NCBI GenBank assembly: GCA_902362705.1
Contig: CABIXK010000004.1
Location: 62,001 to 126,000 of the forward strand
Direction: 5' to 3'
DNA from: Rikenellaceae bacterium
GTDB taxonomy: Bacteria > Bacteroidota > Bacteroidia > Bacteroidales > Rikenellaceae
Length of the DNA stretch: 64,000 bases
Of the stretch, positions 8,375 to 19,885 are shown in pieces. The translations under genes and the position numbers were made by a program. The notes beneath the pieces are model-generated. The model saw only the letters and a program-made list of their open reading frames with translations. It had not been told where the DNA came from and did no database searches. Within the stretch, counting starts at the first letter, position 1. Each line of letters begins with the position of its first letter.

Positions 8375-9340
8375 TCAGAAGATCGCCCGGGCGATGCGGA
8401 TGATGTTCTCGGCCTTGCCCATGGGGTAGTAGTGGAGCACGGGCACGCCGGCGCGCATCAGCTCGCGGCTCTGGGCGATGGCCCACTCGGTGCCGATCTG
8501 TCGCACGGCGGTGGGATCGTCGCCGTGGGCGAGCACCTCGCGGCGGAGCGGCTCGGGGATCGAGCAGCCGAAGGTATCGGGCAGCAGCGAGAGGTGGCGC
8601 ACGGTCGAGAGGGGCTTGATGCCGGGGATGATCGGCACCCCGATGCCCGCGGCGCGGCAGCGGGCCGTGAAGTCGAAGAACCGGGCGTTGTCGTAGAAGA
8701 GCTGCGTGACGACGTACTCGGCGCCGGCGTCGACCTTCGCCTTCAGCGCGGCGATGTCGGCCTCGGGCGATGTGGCCTCGTCGTGCCCCTCGGGGTAGCC
8801 CGCCACGCCGATCGAGAAGCGCGAGTGGTGGCACTCCTCCACCTCGCCGTCGACGAACTGGCCGCGGTTCATCGCAGCGATCTGCCGCACGAGGTCCACG
8901 GCGTGGGCGTGGCCCTGGGGGTGGGGCATGAAGCGCTTCTCGTTCTGCGACTTGTCGCCGCGCAGCGCCAGCACGTTGTGCAGCCCCAGGAAGTCCATGT
9001 CGATCAGCGCGTCCTCGATGTCGTAGCGCGACAGTCCGCCGCAGATCAGGTGGGGCACCGTCTCCACGCCGTACTTGCTGCGGATGGCGGCCGAGATGCC
9101 CACCGTGCCCGGGCGGCGGCGCACCACGTGCCACTCCGCCGTGCCGTCGGCGCGCTGCGTCTGCTTGATCCCCTCGCGGTGGAAGGTGACGTTGATATAG
9201 GCCGGGTCGAACTCCATCAAGGGGTCGATGGCGGCGCAGATGCCGCCCATGCCGTCGCCCTTCAGGGGCGGTAGCAGTTCGAAGGCGAAGCGGGTCTTCC
9301 GCTGTGCGAGGGCGCTGTGGATGGTGTCGAGGACGTTCAC
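8375..9340 (-). CDS. metF: Methylenetetrahydrofolate reductase
   Basis: This 321-residue flavoprotein reduces 5,10-methylene-THF to 5-methyl-THF, the methyl donor for the neighbouring metH. The N-terminus RKTRFAFELLPPLKGDGM holds the conserved Glu of the MetF barrel. DPAYINVTFH, the folate/NADH-binding region NVLALRGDKSQ, EYVVTQLFYDNARFFDF, IPGIKPL and the C-terminal GVPVLHYYPMGKAENI all fit the family, and the length is close to bacterial MetF. It is transcribed in the same direction as metH but is separated from it by a 420-base repeat-filled gap, so it may have its own promoter. No riboswitch is visible upstream. Confidence 0.95.
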   Translation of the reverse strand: MNVLDTIHSALAQRKTRFAFELLPPLKGDGMGGICAAIDPLMEFDPAYINVTFHREGIKQTQRADGTAEWHVVRRRPGTVGISAAIRSKYGVETVPHLICGGLSRYDIEDALIDMDFLGLHNVLALRGDKSQNEKRFMPHPQGHAHAVDLVRQIAAMNRGQFVDGEVEECHHSRFSIGVAGYPEGHDEATSPEADIAALKAKVDAGAEYVVTQLFYDNARFFDFTARCRAAGIGVPIIPGIKPLSTVRHLSLLPDTFGCSIPEPLRREVLAHGDDPTAVRQIGTEWAIAQSRELMRAGVPVLHYYPMGKAENIIRIARAIF

Positions 9341-9427
9341 GGGGTAAATTGAAAATGGAAAGTTGAAAATTGAAAGTGAAAAGTAATAAGTGAGAGGCGC
9401 AGTAAAGCCCGGCTATTTGTTCTCGGA

Positions 9428-9502
9428 CGCAGCCGGCGAAGGGCGGCACGAGCGGCGCGAGTTGCAGGCCTTCGCCGCCGGTGGCTGCGGCCCGCCGGCC
9501 TT
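9428..9502. repeat. GC-rich palindromic intergenic element, copy R1 (first part)
   Basis: Imperfect inverted repeat: GCAGCCGGCGAAGG near 9430 pairs with CCTTCGCC...GGTGGCTGC near 9468-9488. A near-identical copy lies at 30572-30660 and related copies at 48448-48520 and 32382-32455. An AT-rich tract (AAGTTGAAAATTGAAAGTG-like words) precedes it at 9348-9400. Confidence 0.85.
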
Positions 9503-9553
9503 CGGCCGAAGTTTTGCCGCGCTCGTCGATTATCGCCGATGCAGTGTCAGCTG

Positions 9554-9592
9554 TGCAGCCCTTCGCCCGGGGGCGGCTACGGGCTGCCGGCC
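9554..9592. repeat. GC-rich element, copy R1 (second part)
   Basis: This 39-base segment (GCAGCCCTTCGCCCGGGGGC, then GGCTACGGGCTGCCGGCCT) occurs in inverted orientation, without mismatch by eye, at 40905-40943. A related core lies at 52015-52050. Confidence 0.85.
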
Positions 9593-9617
9593 TGAGACCG
9601 TCGGTCTGCGGAAGAGC

Positions 9618-9668
9618 TCCCTTTGCCGGCTGGGGCGGTCGCGCCGCAGGCGTGAGCCGGCAAAGGGA
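9618..9668. repeat. Interspersed palindrome TCCCTTTGCCGGCT / AGCCGGCAAAGGGA
   Basis: A perfect 14-base inverted repeat flanks a 23-base loop (GGGGCGGTCGCG...). The same palindrome, including GAAGAG before it and CGAAGC after it, recurs at 40657-40707, and a half-site (TTCTCTTTGCCGGCT) is at about 14527-14541. It lies between metH and metF and could act as a terminator or processing site. Confidence 0.8.
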
Positions 9669-9763
9669 CGAAGCCGCAGGCATCGGCGTCTGCGGCCCGC
9701 CGTGACGCCACGGTTTTTAGTTTTTACTTCTCACTTTTCACTTATTACTTTTTACTTAATCAC

Positions 9764-13371
<3,608 letters not shown>

Positions 13372-13375
<4 letters not shown>

Positions 13376-14166
13376 TGGGGCAGGATTTCGATTTCGTAGA
13401 GTTTGGGCCACCGCTTGCCGGTGACGAAGATCCGCTTCGCGGCCGGGTCGTAGGCGATGCCGTTCAGCACGTCGGTGTCGGGGGCCGTCTCGTCGGCCGG
13501 GAGCAGCCCCGCGAGGTCGACGATCGCCTCGACGCGGCCCGTCGCGGGGTCGATCACGACGATCTGGTCGGTGGTGTAGACGTTGGCCCAGATGCGCCCC
13601 TCGATCCACTCCAGCTCGTTGAGCATCGGCACGGGGCGCCCCTCGCAGGTGACCGTCTTGCGGCCCGTGCGGCGGAAGGTCTCGGGGTCGACCGTGTAGA
13701 GGGTCGACGAGCCGTCGGTCATGTAGAGCCGCTCGCCGTCGGAGGTGAGGCCCCACCCCTCGCCCGCATAGCGGAAGTCGCGCAGCGGGCGGGCAGTAGC
13801 GGCGTCGTAGACGTGGGCCGTGTTCGACTGCCACGTCAGCTGGTAGATGCGGCCCTCGTGCAGGGCGATCCCCTCGCCGAACTCCGAGCGGGGTAGCGTG
13901 GCGACGACGTCGGGGCGGCCCGTCAGGGTGTCGAGCCGCTGGAGGCGCGAGTGGCCGTACTCGCCCGTGCCCTCCCAGAGCGTGCCTTCGGCCCAGAAGA
14001 GCCCCTGGGTGTAGCTTTCGACTGCGTGGGGGTAGGCGCGGACGACGCGGTAGGTGTATCGTGCGGGGGACTGCGGCGCCTCTGCGGCGGGCTGGCCGGC
14101 ACGGGTCGCGCGGCCGCCGCAGGCGACCAGCAACGCGAGGGCGGTCAGCAGGGTAAGTCGTTTCAT
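13372..14166 (-). CDS. Glutaminyl-peptide cyclotransferase family lipoprotein
   Basis: This 264-residue protein begins with a lipoprotein signal (MKRLTLLTALALLVAC, Cys16). It then reads as a beta-propeller: YPHAVESYTQGLFWAEGTLWEGTGEYG, LNELEWIEGRIWANVYTTDQIVVIDPATG and LNGIAYDPAAKRIFVTGKRWPKLYEI are hallmarks of the glutamine cyclotransferase family, which forms N-terminal pyroglutamate. It is probably periplasmic and membrane-anchored. It is the first gene of a unit with metH (four-base overlap), an unexplained pairing. Its promoter is apparently supplied by the repeat element at 14202-14295. Confidence 0.9.
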
Positions 14167-14201
14167 CGGGTTCGAATGATCGGTTTCGGATGCGGATAAT
14201 C

Positions 14202-14295
14202 GTACAAAGATACGAATAAGCGGAGAGCAAAAGCAAATTTATTTGCGTTTTGCCGAGACGGAGTATCTTGGGCGCAGCCAAAGATAGAAATTTGC
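14202..14295 (-). repeat. Double-promoter repeat element, copy P1
   Basis: This ~90-base element is shared with 30684-30765 and 41033-41126. On the minus strand it carries two -7 boxes, TATCTTTG at 14205-14212 and at 14279-14286. Between them is a hairpin GCAAAAGCAAAT / ATTTGCGTTTTGC (one bulged base). The box at 14205 lies about 39 bases upstream of the cyclotransferase-metH unit and is its likely promoter. GC-rich element R2 begins a few bases away. Confidence 0.85.
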
Positions 14296-14299
14296 ACTC

Positions 14300-14495
14300 G
14301 GGCAGCAGCCTGCGGAGGATGCAGCAGCTTTAGCTGCGCAGCCCGCAGCCACCCCGGGCGGAGGGCTGCTCTGTCGACTGCGTCTCCCGAGCCCTCCGCT
14401 GGCTGCGGACTGAAAAGCAAAAACAAATCCCGGCTTTTAGCCGGGCGCTGGCTGCATTTCGGGCGTCCTCCGACAGCCGCATCAAAAAAGGGGTC
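14300..14495. repeat. GC-rich palindromic intergenic element, copy R2
   Basis: The element contains GCAGCCCGCAGCCACCCCGG, GCGGAGGGCTGCTC and CCCTCCGCTGGCTGCGG, plus ATCCCGGCTTTTAGCCGGG and a GCCGCATCAAAAAAGGGG end. The first ~100 bases recur inverted at 40778-40870 with few differences, and the whole order recurs at 19327-19570. Confidence 0.85.
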
Positions 14496-14590
14496 CACTG
14501 CCTGGCGGCCGTCAGCCGGTAGAAAAGTTCTCTTTGCCGGCTCTGCGCCCCGATGCCTTCGTGCTTTTCGGTGAGGGGCCAAAGAGGCGC

Positions 14591-14631
14591 AAAAAAATCG
14601 GACACTCCCCGCGAAAGGGAGCGTCCGATTT
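14591..14631 (-). terminator. Terminator of the TPR protein gene
   Basis: Hairpin AAATCGGACaCTCCC / GGGAGcGTCCGATTT is followed on the minus strand by a run of seven Ts, 53 bases beyond the TPR gene stop. Confidence 0.85.
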
Positions 14632-14683
14632 CGTGCGCTGCCGGAGGCCGGAGCCGCCGGCAGCCGCTCAAAATTCGCGGAGC

Positions 14684-15622
14684 CTACTTCTTGAGCCCGG
14701 CCAGAGCGGCCTTGGCACCCTCCAGCGCCGGACCTGCGGTCACCTTGCCGAAGGCGGCGATCGCCTGATCGCGCATCTCGCGTGCGTTGTAGGCGGCGCC
14801 CAGCGTATAGTATACCGTGCTCTTGTCCTCCTCGTCGGTCTGCGCGGCGGCGGCCGTCTCGCCCAGCTCGATCACCTTGGCGTAGTCCTTCTTGTTGAGG
14901 TAGGCCTGGATGCGGACCTTCTCGGCTACGGCGCTCTGCGGGTTCTTCGACAGCAGCTCGTCGGCCATGGCGATGATGCCGTCGTAGTCGTTGGCGGCCT
15001 GCAGGCGGGCCACCTCGTTGTTGGTGTAGAGCGCCATGCCCTCCTTGGCCTTGGCGATCGCCTCGGCGTACTTCTCGGGGTTCATGGCTGCGATGTTCTC
15101 ATAGACCTCCATGCCCTTGACATAGGCGCCCGACTCGCAGTAGCTCATGGCCAGGTTGAGGGCCATGTCGGTGTTGCGGGGGTTGGCGGCGTAGCCCTTG
15201 GCGAAGATCTCGGCCGCTGCGGCGTAGTCCTTGTTGTTGAAGGCCGTGCCGCCCTGCACCTGGTAGACCTTGGCCAGGATGCCGTTGATGGTGGTCTGGC
15301 GCTTGGTGTCGCCGTAGAGCTCGGCCAGCTCGGCACCCTTCGAGAGGTTGGCGATCGCCTGGTCGAAGTTCTTCTGCGATGCGGCGCGCGTGCCGAGGCT
15401 CTGGTAGCAGATCGGCAGCGTCTTCTTGGCCGTCTCGACCAGCGACTCGGCACCCTCGGTGTCGACGCCCTCGTCGATCACCTGCTCGAATTTCGCGGCG
15501 GCGGTGGCGAAGTCCTTCGCGCCGAAGGCTGCTGCGCCCTCGTTGTAAACCGTCGTAAGATCCTGCGCCGAGAGGGTCATGGCCGCCACGAGCGCAAATG
15601 CCGTAACAAGTAACTTTTTCAT
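14684..15622 (-). CDS. Periplasmic tetratricopeptide-repeat protein
   Basis: This 312-residue protein has a cleavable signal peptide (MKKLLVTAFALVAAMTLSAQ). It then consists of helical TPR units, for example YNEGAAAFGAKDFATAAAKFEQVI, NLSKGAELAELYGD, YAAAAEIFAKGYAANPRNTDMALNLAMSYCESGAYVKGMEVYENI-type repeats and YYTLGAAYNAREMRDQAIAAFGKV. It probably serves as a scaffold in the periplasm, but no partner is evident. It is a single-gene unit with its own promoter and terminator. Confidence 0.85.
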   Translation of the reverse strand: MKKLLVTAFALVAAMTLSAQDLTTVYNEGAAAFGAKDFATAAAKFEQVIDEGVDTEGAESLVETAKKTLPICYQSLGTRAASQKNFDQAIANLSKGAELAELYGDTKRQTTINGILAKVYQVQGGTAFNNKDYAAAAEIFAKGYAANPRNTDMALNLAMSYCESGAYVKGMEVYENIAAMNPEKYAEAIAKAKEGMALYTNNEVARLQAANDYDGIIAMADELLSKNPQSAVAEKVRIQAYLNKKDYAKVIELGETAAAAQTDEEDKSTVYYTLGAAYNAREMRDQAIAAFGKVTAGPALEGAKAALAGLKK

Positions 15623-15684
15623 TTTCGTTATGCGTTTAGATTGTTTTTGTTGGCTTCGTCTCCCGCCGGGGGAGAGGATGGGGA

Positions 15685-15719
15685 CAAAAATAAGAAAAAT
15701 ATTTTTTTATTTCAAAATC
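15685..15719 (-). promoter_or_regulatory. Promoter of the TPR protein gene
   Basis: Minus-strand -7 box TATTTTTG (15685-15692) with a TTTTG -33 element at about 15714-15719, spacing near 21. It leaves an untranslated leader of about 60 bases. Confidence 0.7.
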
Positions 15720-15733
15720 GTCCCGGCGAAATT

Positions 15734-16198
15734 CTACTCGCGCAGTGCGGCGAAAAAGCGCGTCATCAGCTCCTCGCACTCGGCCGCCAGCACGCCCCGC
15801 GCCGTCGTCGTGCGGGGGTGGAGCGCTTCGGCCGAGTAGCGGCGGTAGCCCCGTTTGGTGTCGTCGGCGCCCCACACCACGCGTCCCACCTGGGCCCAGC
15901 CGATGGCGCCGGCGCACATGATGCACGGCTCGACGGTGACGTACAGCGTGCAATCCTTCAGATATTTGCCCCCGAGCGTCGAGGCTGCGGCCGTCAGGGC
16001 CTGCATCTCGGCGTGGGCCGTGGGGTCGGAGAGCGTCTCCACGAGGTTGTGGCCCCGCCCGACGACCGCCCCCGCGGCCACCACGACCGCGCCCACGGGC
16101 ACCTCCTGCTCGTCGAACGCCTTGCGGGCCTCGGCCAGCGCGAGGCGCATGAATTTTTCGTCGGTCGTCTGCTGCGACCCTACCTCCGGGTTTTCCAT
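15734..16198 (-). CDS. tadA: tRNA-specific adenosine deaminase
   Basis: This 154-residue enzyme converts the wobble adenosine of tRNA-Arg(ACG) to inosine. The zinc site is clear: His62-Ala-Glu64 (TAHAEMQAL) and PCIMC with Cys92 and Cys95. The proton-shuttle Glu is Glu64. The length is standard for TadA. The ATG at 16198 is only five bases from the -7 box, so the mRNA should be essentially leaderless. It is divergent from aspS. Confidence 0.95.
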   Translation of the reverse strand: MENPEVGSQQTTDEKFMRLALAEARKAFDEQEVPVGAVVVAAGAVVGRGHNLVETLSDPTAHAEMQALTAAASTLGGKYLKDCTLYVTVEPCIMCAGAIGWAQVGRVVWGADDTKRGYRRYSAEALHPRTTTARGVLAAECEELMTRFFAALRE

Positions 16199-16202
16199 GC
16201 CG

Positions 16203-16210
16203 CAAAAATA
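16203..16210 (-). promoter_or_regulatory. tadA -7 box, leaderless arrangement
   Basis: TATTTTTG on the minus strand, five bases upstream of the tadA ATG. The expected transcription start is at or next to the start codon. Confidence 0.65.
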
Positions 16211-16286
16211 GCGATCCGAATCCGAAATCTGAAGCGCTGTCGTCGATTTTTGCCCTCCGATTGAATTATGGAAGATGAATTTTGCG

Positions 16287-16294
16287 TACCTTTG
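16287..16294 (+). promoter_or_regulatory. aspS -7 box
   Basis: TACCTTTG matches TAnnTTTG and lies 30 bases upstream of the aspS ATG at 16325. An upstream in-frame ATG at 16268 lies before this box and cannot be the start. Confidence 0.75.
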
Positions 16295-16324
16295 TCCTTT
16301 GTCAAGATAAAAAACCACACGTCT

Positions 16325-18082
16325 ATGTATAGAACCCACACGTGCGGCTGCCTCAGGGCCGAGCACGTCAATCAAACCGTCACCCTGGCCGGGTGGGTGC
16401 AGAAAGTGCGCAACCTGGGCGCCATGACCTTCATCGACCTGCGCGACCGCTACGGCCTGACGCAGATCGTCGTCGAGGAGCATTCGCCCGCCGAGGCGCG
16501 CGAGGCGGCCGCCCGCGTAGGCCGCGAGTGGGTGCTGCGCGTGACCGGCCGGGTCATCGAGCGCGAGTCGAAGAACCCCAAGATGCCCACGGGCGACGTC
16601 GAGGTCACGGCCTCGGCGATCGAGGTGCTCAACGAGGCGCTCACCCCGCCCTTCACCATCGAGGAGCACTCCGACGGCGGCGACGACCTGCGCATGAAGT
16701 ACCGCTACCTCGACCTGCGGCGTCCGCCTCTGCAGCGCAACATGATCCTGCGCCACCGCATGGCCCAGGAGATCCGCCGTTTCCTCGACTCGGAGGGTTT
16801 CCTCGAGATCGAGACCCCCTACCTGGTGGGCTCGACGCCCGAGGGCGCGCGCGACTTCATCGTGCCCAGCCGCATGAACCCCAACCAGTTCTACGCCCTG
16901 CCCCAGTCGCCGCAGACCCTCAAGCAGCTGCTCATGGTGGCCGGCTACGACCGCTACTTCCAGATCGTGCGCTGCTTCCGCGACGAGGACCTGCGGGCCG
17001 ACCGTCAGCCCGAGTTCACGCAGATCGACTGCGAGATGGCCTTCGTCGAGCAGGAGGACGTGATCGCCGTCTTCGAGCGGTGGGCCAAGCACATGTTCCG
17101 CCACGTAATGGGCATCGAGCTCGACGAACCGCTGCGCCGCATGCCGTGGATCGAGGCGATGGAGAAGTACGGTTCGGACAAGCCCGACCTGCGCTTCGGC
17201 ATGGAGTTCGCCGACCTGACCGACCTGGCCCACGGCCACGGCTTCCCGGTCTTCGACGATGCGGAGTACGTCACGGGCTTCGCCGCCACGGGTTGCGCCG
17301 TCTACACGCGCAAGCAGATCGACGCCCTCACGGAGTTCGTCAAGCGCCCGCAGGTGGGTGCCAAGGGGCTCGTGTGGATCCGCGTGGAGGAGGGCGGCGT
17401 GAAGTCGTCGGTCGACAAGTTCTACACGCCCGACCAGGTGCGTGCCCTGGCCGAGCGCTGCGGAGCCAAGGCCGGCGACATGGTCTTCATCCTCTGCGGC
17501 AAGAAGTTCCGCGCCCTCGCGCAGCTCTGCGCCCTGCGTCTGGAGGTGGCCCAGCAGCTGGGGCTGCGCGATCCGAAGAAGTTCGCGCCGCTGTGGGTTG
17601 TCGACTTCCCCATGTTCGAGTGGGACGACGAGACGCAGCGCTTCTACGCCATGCACCACCCCTTCACCTCGCCCAAGCCCGAGGACGTGCAGTATCTGGA
17701 GAGCGATCCGGGCCGCGTGCGCGCCAACGCCTACGACTTCGTATGCAACGGCACGGAGATCGGCGGCGGCTCGATCCGTATCCACGACGCCAAGTTGCAG
17801 GCCACGATCTTCAAGTGCCTGGGTTTCACGCCCGAGAAAGCGCAGGAGCAGTTTGGCTTCCTGATGAACGCCTTCAAGTTCGGCGCGCCCCCTCACGGCG
17901 GCCTGGCCTTCGGTTTCGACCGCCTCTGCTCGCTCTTCGGCGGCACGGAGTCGATCCGCGACTACATCGCCTTCCCCAAGAACAACGCCGGGCGCGACGT
18001 GATGCTCGACGCTCCGGGCTATGTCGACCCGGCGCAGCTGGACGAGCTCTGCCTCGCGCTCACGACGCCCGAGCAGAAGTAG
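16325..18082 (+). CDS. aspS: Aspartyl-tRNA synthetase
   Basis: This 585-residue class II enzyme charges tRNA-Asp. It has the N-terminal OB anticodon domain ([23 protein letters not shown]), motif 2 ([29 protein letters not shown]), the bacterial GAD insertion in the middle, and motif 3 ([16 protein letters not shown]) near the C-terminus. The length is normal for the bacterial type. I start at [15 protein letters not shown] because the promoter box lies between this ATG and the longer reading. Confidence 0.97.
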   Translation: MYRTHTCGCLRAEHVNQTVTLAGWVQKVRNLGAMTFIDLRDRYGLTQIVVEEHSPAEAREAAARVGREWVLRVTGRVIERESKNPKMPTGDVEVTASAIEVLNEALTPPFTIEEHSDGGDDLRMKYRYLDLRRPPLQRNMILRHRMAQEIRRFLDSEGFLEIETPYLVGSTPEGARDFIVPSRMNPNQFYALPQSPQTLKQLLMVAGYDRYFQIVRCFRDEDLRADRQPEFTQIDCEMAFVEQEDVIAVFERWAKHMFRHVMGIELDEPLRRMPWIEAMEKYGSDKPDLRFGMEFADLTDLAHGHGFPVFDDAEYVTGFAATGCAVYTRKQIDALTEFVKRPQVGAKGLVWIRVEEGGVKSSVDKFYTPDQVRALAERCGAKAGDMVFILCGKKFRALAQLCALRLEVAQQLGLRDPKKFAPLWVVDFPMFEWDDETQRFYAMHHPFTSPKPEDVQYLESDPGRVRANAYDFVCNGTEIGGGSIRIHDAKLQATIFKCLGFTPEKAQEQFGFLMNAFKFGAPPHGGLAFGFDRLCSLFGGTESIRDYIAFPKNNAGRDVMLDAPGYVDPAQLDELCLALTTPEQK

Positions 18083-18107
18083 TAGTTCGGGTCTGACGAT
18101 ACGCAGC

Positions 18108-18140
18108 GAAGCCCCGGATCCTGTGCGGATTCGGGGCTTC
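18108..18140. terminator. Bidirectional hairpin after aspS
   Basis: GAAGCCCCGgATCC / GGATtCGGGGCTTC with a 5-base loop lies between convergent aspS and the membrane protein gene. No T tract on either side. Confidence 0.6.
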
Positions 18141-18160
18141 GTCGCATCGCGGGGTGCGGC

Positions 18161-18736
18161 CTATTCGTCGTCCGCGGCGATGGCGTCGCGCAGGTCGTCG
18201 ATCTCGCGGAGCGTTCGGAAAAATACGCGCAGGCCGATCGCCGCGCCCAACGCCAGTCCCGCGAAGAAGCCCCAGAGCAGGTAGTCGGCCTGCGGCAGGT
18301 CGGCGAAAAGCGCGTAGAGCGAGACGAGCAGCGGCACGGCCAGCGCGACGCCCGCGACGACGCCCCAGAGGAAGCAGCGGCGCCATTGCAGCACGGCGCG
18401 GCAGAGCGCGTGTACCGACTGCCGCTCGGGGCGGATGCGGCCGAGCAGGGCGAGCAGAAATACCTGCCGGAAGAGCATGGCGCAGACGAAGAGCCCCATG
18501 CACACCGAGGCGGCCGTGGTGAGCCCCTCGTCCAACTGCCTGAACAGCTGCGCATAGCCCATGGGCAGCAGCCCTACGAGCAGCAGGAAGAGGATCGTGC
18601 GGCGCCGAAGCCACTCCAGCGACGAGGAGACCTTGCGGGCAGTGACTGCGGCAGCGAGCCGGTCGATGCGCTCATCGGTGCGGGCGAGGCGCTCGTCGAG
18701 GTCGCGCCACGAGGTTTTCAGATCGTCGAGTTCCAT
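18161..18736 (-). CDS. Membrane protein partnered with an ECF sigma factor
   Basis: I do not recognise a named family. The 191-residue protein opens with a soluble, charged segment (MELDDLKTSWRDLDERLARTDERIDRL), followed by four probable transmembrane helices (around ILFLLLVGLLPMGYA, SVCMGLFVCAMLFRQVFLLALL, LWGVVAGVALAVPLLVSLYA and YLLWGFFAGLALGAAIGL) and an acidic C-terminus. It starts 21 bases after the ECF sigma gene, which suggests a role in controlling or responding to that sigma, for example as an anti-sigma, but no zinc-finger anti-sigma motif is seen. The function is inferred from position only. Confidence 0.7.
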   Translation of the reverse strand: MELDDLKTSWRDLDERLARTDERIDRLAAAVTARKVSSSLEWLRRRTILFLLLVGLLPMGYAQLFRQLDEGLTTAASVCMGLFVCAMLFRQVFLLALLGRIRPERQSVHALCRAVLQWRRCFLWGVVAGVALAVPLLVSLYALFADLPQADYLLWGFFAGLALGAAIGLRVFFRTLREIDDLRDAIAADDE

Positions 18737-18757
18737 ATCGTTCTGTTTTTTAGGTGT

Positions 18758-19243
18758 CTATCTGTCGGCTTCGCGGCGCAGCTTGAGCCGTATGCGGTGT
18801 AGGCGCGAGGCCACCGTGTTGCGCTGAAGGCCCGTGACGGCGGCGATTTCGTCGTAGGAGAGCTCGTCGAGCCACAGCGCCATCAGCGCCTTCTCCATGG
18901 GGTCGAGCCGTGCGAGGAGCGCCGCGAGCTCGCTCATGCGCTCGCGCAGCGCGGGGTCGTCGTCGGCGATGGCGAGCGCCTCCGCGAGGGGCTGCGCCGT
19001 GCGGTGGCGCCGGCTGCGGCGGCAGTACGAGATGCAGGCGTTGAGGCTCACGCGGTAGACCCATGTCGAGGCGGCCGAGCGCCCCTCGAACGAGCCGAAT
19101 CCGCGCCACAGGGCGATGAGCACCTCCTGGCGCAGGTCGTCGAAGTCGGCGCTGTCGGTGGCGTAGAGGTAGCAGACCTTGCCGATGATGCGGCGGTGCC
19201 GGGCGACGAAGCGTTCGAAGGCTTCAGCGGGGATGGTTGTCAT
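18758..19243 (-). CDS. ECF-subfamily RNA polymerase sigma factor
   Basis: This 161-residue sigma factor has region 2 (FERFVARHRRIIGKVCYLYATDSADFDDLRQEVLIALWRGF, with WVYRVSLNACISYCRR for DNA melting) and region 4 (LDELSYDEIAAVTGLQRNTVASRLHRIRLKLRR). I start at MTTIPAEAF because the longer open frame upstream runs through a repeat element. The upstream sequence holds GCAACTTTTCC and CGTGCGTCC about 16 bases apart, which resembles an ECF -35/-10 pair and could be an autoregulated promoter; this is weak. The adjacent membrane gene is probably its partner. Confidence 0.92.
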   Translation of the reverse strand: MTTIPAEAFERFVARHRRIIGKVCYLYATDSADFDDLRQEVLIALWRGFGSFEGRSAASTWVYRVSLNACISYCRRSRRHRTAQPLAEALAIADDDPALRERMSELAALLARLDPMEKALMALWLDELSYDEIAAVTGLQRNTVASRLHRIRLKLRREADR

Positions 19244-19326
19244 CTCTGTCTCTTTTTTTATCCGTTGGACGCACGTCGCGCGGAAAAGTTGCGCGGCACG
19301 ACTTTTTATTTCCTCGGCTCGCAGAG

Positions 19327-19570
19327 CCGGGCAGCCCGCAGCTACCCCGGGCGGAGGGCTGCTCTCTTCGTTCGCAAGCACCTCCGTTGGCTGCGGGCCG
19401 AAAAGCGAATCCCGGCTCTTAGCCGGGCGCTGGCTGCCGCCCGAAAAGAGAGCCGCAACCGTCGAAGCCTTCGGCAAAGAGAATCCGCGCACGATACAGG
19501 CAGCGCCAGCCGTGCGGCCCCTTCCCGGCAAAGGCTGCCCCTCCGACCGCCGCATCAAAAAAGGGCCCGC
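19327..19570. repeat. GC-rich palindromic intergenic element, copy R3 (long form)
   Basis: The order matches copy R2: GCAGCCCGCAGCTACCCCGG, GCGGAGGGCTGCTC, CCTCCGTTGGCTGCGGG, AATCCCGGCTCTTAGCCGGG, GCGCTGGCTGC and the end CCGCATCAAAAAAGGG. It fills the gap between the ECF sigma gene and the tkt 3' duplication. It is followed at 19588-19615 by an AT tract (TTATTCATTCTTAATTCTTAATTC). Confidence 0.85.
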
Positions 19571-19615
19571 CTCGCAGGCGCGCCCTTAATTATTCATTCT
19601 TAATTCTTAATTCTT

Positions 19616-19885
19616 CCCCAGCATCTGCTTCACCTCGGCGGCGACCTGCGGTCGTTGCCGCCTCGGAAATAAGCTGTCTGCCAGCGTCTCCCCTCGGCGG
19701 CCCCGAAAAAAATCGTTGCCGCCTCGATTCCGTCCGATGGAAGCCTACTTCCCCAGTATCTGCTTTACCTCGGCGGCGACCTGCGGTCGTTGCCGCCTCG
19801 GAAATAAGCTGTCTGCCAGCGTCTCCCCTCGGCGGCCCCGAAAAAAATCGTTGCCGCCTCGGTTCCGTCCGATGGAAGCCTACCT
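19616..19885 (-). repeat. Tandem duplication of the tkt 3' end (two 135-base units)
   Basis: Two full 135-base units (19616-19750 and 19751-19885) are followed by a partial third at 19886-19915, the genuine 3' end of tkt. Each unit holds the last ~30 bases of tkt coding sequence (reading VAAEVKQ-LG) plus about 105 bases including a run of seven As. The units differ at only a few positions, so the duplication is recent. The three copies end as LGR-stop, LGK-stop and LGKN-stop; only the innermost is in frame with tkt. Confidence 0.9.
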
